NCBI GenBank assembly: GCA_025359585.1
Contig: JANYFX010000320.1
Location: 1-8,447 of the forward strand
From: Rhizobacter sp.
GTDB lineage: Bacteria; Pseudomonadota; Gammaproteobacteria; Burkholderiales; Burkholderiaceae_C
Reading direction: 5' to 3'
Length of the DNA: 8,447 nucleotides
Position numbers and translations under genes: made by a program. The notes under the pieces are model-generated. The model made no database searches. It was given only the letters and a program-made list of their open reading frames with translations, and was not told where the DNA came from. Numbering within the stretch: position 1 is the first letter of the stretch; each line of letters begins with the position of its first letter. Shown piece after piece: positions 6,515 through 8,447 of this stretch.

Positions 6515-7336
6515 GTGACCTCGTCCCTCACTCGCCCTGTGCGTTCCCAATACGAAGACTTCATGCGCCACGTGAACACGCACGGCGTGTTCAAGGCCGA
6601 CCGCACCGGCACCGGCACGAAGAGCGTGTTCGGCCACCAGATGCGTTTCGACCTGAACGAAGGCTTTCCGCTCGTCACCACGAAGAAGGTGCACCTCAAG
6701 TCGATCATTCTCGAACTGCTGTGGTTCTTGCGCGGTGACGGCAATGCGAAGTGGCTGCAGGAACGCGGCGTGACGATCTGGAACGAATGGGCCAAGCCCG
6801 ACGGCGACCTCGGCCCGGTCTACGGCGTGCAGTGGCGCTCGTGGCCCAAGCCTGGCGGCGGGCACATCGACCAGATCGCCGAGGTGATCAAGCAGCTCAA
6901 GAGCAACCCCGATTCGCGCCGCATCATCGTCAGCGCCTGGAACGTGGCTGACTTGTCGAAGATGGCGCTGATGCCGTGCCACGCTTTCTTCCAGTTCTAC
7001 GTCGCTGACGGCAAGCTGAGCTGCCAGCTCTATCAGCGCAGCGCCGACATCTTCCTCGGTGTGCCCTTCAACATCGCGAGCTACGCGTTGCTGACGCACA
7101 TGGTCGCGCAGCAGTGCGACCTGCAGGTCGGCGACTTCATCTGGACCGGCGGCGATTGCCACATCTACAGCAACCACGCCGAGCAGGTGGCGCTGCAGCT
7201 CTCGCGTGAGCCGCGCGCCTACCCGACGCTCGAGATCAAACGCCGGCCGGCGTCGATCTTCGACTACGAGTTCGATGACTTCGTTGTGCTCGGCTACGAG
7301 CCGCACGCTGCGATCAAGGCGCCGGTGGCGGTTTGA
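6515..7336 (+). CDS. thyA: Thymidylate synthase
   Basis: Cytosolic homodimer that makes dTMP from dUMP using 5,10-methylenetetrahydrofolate, releasing dihydrofolate; it is essential for thymidine synthesis. The 273 residues align closely with E. coli ThyA (264), with about nine extra residues at the N-terminus. Key residues are in place: Arg30 in DRTGTGT (phosphate binding), Arg135-Arg136 in PDSRRIIVSAWN (phosphate contacts from the partner subunit), catalytic Cys155 in MPCHAFFQFYV, Arg175-Ser176 and Asp178 in YQRSADIF, Asn186 in PFNIASYAL, and His216 and Tyr218 in DCHIYSNH. The C-terminal KAPVAV closes the active site in the family. GTG start. The next gene overlaps or closely follows the stop, and no folA (dihydrofolate reductase) follows within the window. 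Confidence 0.98.
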   Translation: MTSSLTRPVRSQYEDFMRHVNTHGVFKADRTGTGTKSVFGHQMRFDLNEGFPLVTTKKVHLKSIILELLWFLRGDGNAKWLQERGVTIWNEWAKPDGDLGPVYGVQWRSWPKPGGGHIDQIAEVIKQLKSNPDSRRIIVSAWNVADLSKMALMPCHAFFQFYVADGKLSCQLYQRSADIFLGVPFNIASYALLTHMVAQQCDLQVGDFIWTGGDCHIYSNHAEQVALQLSREPRAYPTLEIKRRPASIFDYEFDDFVVLGYEPHAAIKAPVAV

Positions 7337-7365
7337 TCCAGGCCGTGGTCACCTCCAACGCCGAC

Positions 7366-7584
7366 ATGGAAAAACCGGGCCGGGTCGAGCAGCGCCTGAC
7401 CGATCTGGAGATCAAGGCCAGCTTCACCGAAGATCTGCTGGACCACCTCAACCGGCTCATCGTGCGCCAGCAGGAGCAGATCGATCTGCTGACCCGCGAA
7501 GTCTCGTTGCTTCGGCTGCAGACCGCGTCGGGGCACAGCGGCGAGTTCAGAAGCCTGAGGGACGATCTGCCCCCGCACTACTGA
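7366..7584 (+). CDS. slyX: SlyX family protein
   Basis: A small soluble coiled-coil protein of unknown biochemical role. From the ATG at 7366 it is 72 residues, the same as E. coli SlyX. It shows the family layout: a conserved helical start (EQRLTDLEIKASFTEDLLD), a heptad-patterned helix through RQQEQIDLLTREVSLLRLQ, and the diagnostic C-terminal PPHY. The frame is open further back: a TTG at 7333 overlaps the thyA stop (TTGA) and would add 11 residues, and a GTG lies at 7345. Family similarity begins only around the ATG, but no start has a strong ribosome site, so translational coupling to thyA is possible. The name is inherited from position next to slyD in E. coli; slyD is not seen here. 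Confidence 0.88.
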   Translation: MEKPGRVEQRLTDLEIKASFTEDLLDHLNRLIVRQQEQIDLLTREVSLLRLQTASGHSGEFRSLRDDLPPHY

Positions 7585-7643
7585 TCGCGGCAGGCGCGGG
7601 TGCGAAGCTCGGCGCGAAGGGCCGCACGGGTTCAACCGCGATC
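7583..7643. terminator. Weak inverted repeat between convergent genes, possible bidirectional terminator
   Basis: GATCGCGG (7583-7590) and CCGCGATC (7636-7643) are perfect 8-bp inverted repeats that bracket the convergent slyX and small-membrane-protein stops. A shorter GTGCG/CGCAC pair (7600-7604, 7623-7627) sits inside. The 45-nt gap between the arms is long and there is no T-run on either strand, so this is not a standard intrinsic terminator. Confidence 0.2.
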
Positions 7644-7877
7644 CAGGAACACGGCCATGCACAAGGCCGCGCCGACGACGTACAACAAGGCGGTGCCCGA
7701 GACGAGGTAGGGGTACAGCATCAACGCGAGCCCCAGCCACTTCGTTCGCGGCCGCCCGGCTTTGCTGCCGTAGCGATACGCCGCAATGCCGGCGAGCCCG
7801 AAGACGACGGCACCGAAGATGTAGGCCGGGCTCGGCCAGCTCAGCCCGAGCGACTGCAGTGCGCTCAGCTCGTCCAA
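7632..7877 (-). CDS. Small hydrophobic membrane protein of unknown function
   Basis: I do not recognise a named family. The 81 residues contain a hydrophobic helix at about 17-35 (SPAYIFGAVVFGLAGIAAY), a short basic loop RYGSKAGRPRTKW (35-47), then hydrophobic stretches at about 48-59 and 61-78 with ALMLYPYLVSG between. By the positive-inside rule the basic loop would be cytoplasmic. The layout (helix, basic turn, GxALMxxPYxV, helix) resembles short inner-membrane proteins often annotated as hypothetical in proteobacteria. The only usable start in frame is TTG at 7877, 7 nt after the upstream methyltransferase stop, because a stop codon lies further up and no ATG or GTG precedes the first helix. 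There is no clear ribosome site, so translational coupling is likely. Codon usage matches the neighbours and the predicted protein is coherent, which supports a real gene. Confidence 0.72.
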   Translation of the reverse strand: MDELSALQSLGLSWPSPAYIFGAVVFGLAGIAAYRYGSKAGRPRTKWLGLALMLYPYLVSGTALLYVVGAALCMAVFLDRG

Positions 7878-7884
7878 GCGCGGT

Positions 7885-8447
7885 TCATGGTTTGACGAAC
7901 TTCAAGACGAACTCGTCCTTCGGCTGCGGCGGCTCGGGTGTGTTGCGGTCACGCGGGTCGGCAGGGTTGCGCAGGAAGTTCGCCTGCGATTCGAGCTTGA
8001 ACCCTGCGGCTTCGACCTCGCTGCGAAGAAAGACTTCTTCGATGCGGTGCAGGCTGCCGGACTCGGAGATCCCAGTGCCCGGCCGGCCAGCATGGTCGGC
8101 AATCACGTACGCGCCGCCGGGTTTGAGCGCGCGAAAAATGGCCCGGTTCATCGCGGCACGGTCGACGCCCAGAAAGCCGAGGTCGTGGTAGTTGAACATC
8201 AAGGTGACGAGGTCGACACGCTCGACCGCGAATGCCGGCGGCACCGGGTCGTCGAAGCGCTGTGCCACCGCGACGATCGGCGCGGCCGAGACACTCGCGC
8301 CACGCAGGTTCTTCTCGCGCTCGGCGAGTGCCATGGCCGACGTGCGCGGCGCAGGCGCCGCCCGCGGCGGCGCCTGCGCCGCGTCGGCCACCGGCGCCGG
8401 TGCGTTGCCACCTTCGGGCGCGGCGGGTGCCGGCGCCGCCCGGTTCG
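7885..8447 (-). CDS. SAM-dependent methyltransferase, COG4798-like (N-terminal part beyond window edge)
   Basis: C-terminal part of a class I methyltransferase-like protein; the substrate is unknown. The frame stays open to the right edge, so the SAM-binding glycine motif would lie outside. Numbered from the GTG codon at 8391, visible landmarks are VERVDLVTLMFNYHDL (56-71, covering strand 4 and the following acidic/His residues), ALKPGGAYVIADHAGRPGTG (88-107), SLHRIEE (113-119), VEAAGFKLES (126-135), FLRNPADPRD (139-148) and the terminal FVLKFVKP (161-168). These match my recollection of the predicted-methyltransferase group COG4798. A GTG at 8391 could start a short 168-residue protein, but such a protein would lack the SAM site, and the Pro/Ala-rich frame continues upstream, so I read this as a truncated long gene. 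The region before residue 20 is a Pro/Ala-rich insert. It is followed 7 bp later by the small membrane protein gene. Confidence 0.85.
   Translation of the reverse strand, partial: NRAAPAPAAPEGGNAPAPVADAAQAPPRAAPAPRTSAMALAEREKNLRGASVSAAPIVAVAQRFDDPVPPAFAVERVDLVTLMFNYHDLGFLGVDRAAMNRAIFRALKPGGAYVIADHAGRPGTGISESGSLHRIEEVFLRSEVEAAGFKLESQANFLRNPADPRDRNTPEPPQPKDEFVLKFVKP
8345..8383. repeat. Perfect 18-bp inverted repeat with 3-nt loop inside the methyltransferase gene
   Basis: Left arm CGCGGCGCAGGCGCCGCC (8345-8362), loop CGC (8363-8365), right arm 8366-8383 is its exact reverse complement. All 18 pairs are Watson-Crick and nearly all are G:C. It encodes part of the Ala/Pro-rich linker of the methyltransferase. 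There is no T-run, so it is not a normal terminator. Confidence 0.9.

Noticed and set aside
6182..7306. Long minus-strand frame opposite thyA
   Set aside because: No family features; thyA on the plus strand is complete with all catalytic residues.
7206..7895. 229-codon plus-strand frame covering the thyA end, slyX and the small-protein region
   Set aside because: Out of frame with thyA and slyX, Arg/Pro-rich, and crosses two well-supported genes.
8345..8383. Rho-independent terminator at the perfect hairpin
   Set aside because: No U-run follows on either strand, and the hairpin lies inside an open reading frame that continues into a conserved domain.
1..8447. New defence system, mobile element or CRISPR
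   Set aside because: No repeats with spacers, transposase, integrase, terminal inverted repeats or composition shift were seen; all confident genes are efflux or housekeeping types.

Overview
The window reads as ordinary chromosomal DNA from a high-GC Gram-negative bacterium. An RND-independent tripartite drug exporter with an outer-membrane channel lipoprotein, SlyX, the ThyA sequence and the strong G/C third-position bias together suggest a betaproteobacterium of the order Burkholderiales. That placement is an inference from protein character; there is no rRNA here. Coding density is very high: the longest gene-free stretch is the 121-bp divergent region at 4547-4667. I see no tRNA, rRNA, IS element, CRISPR array, phage gene or toxin-antitoxin pair.

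Left half (1-4604, minus strand): a four-gene efflux operon, read right to left: a MarR-family regulator, a NodT/OprM-type outer-membrane factor, an EmrA-type membrane-fusion protein and an EmrB-type DHA2 transporter that runs off the left edge. Gaps between genes are 25, 37 and 16 bp. The operon has a near-consensus sigma-70 promoter (TTGACA, 17-bp spacer, TATAGT), and an imperfect palindrome with core TGCCTAGGCA fills its spacer. This is a textbook layout for autorepression by the MarR protein. A weaker copy of the site lies at the start of the outer-membrane-factor gene. The three structural proteins would form an inner membrane-periplasm-outer membrane pump for hydrophobic drugs or phenolic compounds.

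Middle (4655-6473, plus strand): a complete half-size ABC exporter (TMD-NBD fusion, MsbA-like), divergent from marR. Its mRNA may be leaderless, because a TACACT box ends 7 nt before the ATG.

Right half: thyA (thymidylate synthase, GTG start with a good Shine-Dalgarno) is followed by slyX on the same strand. Converging on them from the right are a small hydrophobic protein of unknown function (TTG start) and, just upstream of it, a COG4798-like SAM-dependent methyltransferase truncated by the right edge. The methyltransferase reading frame carries a Pro/Ala-rich stretch coded partly by a perfect 18-bp inverted repeat with a 3-nt loop.

I found no convincing new biological system. The most worthwhile signals are the operator-in-spacer promoter with its second site, and the long perfect hairpin inside the methyltransferase gene.
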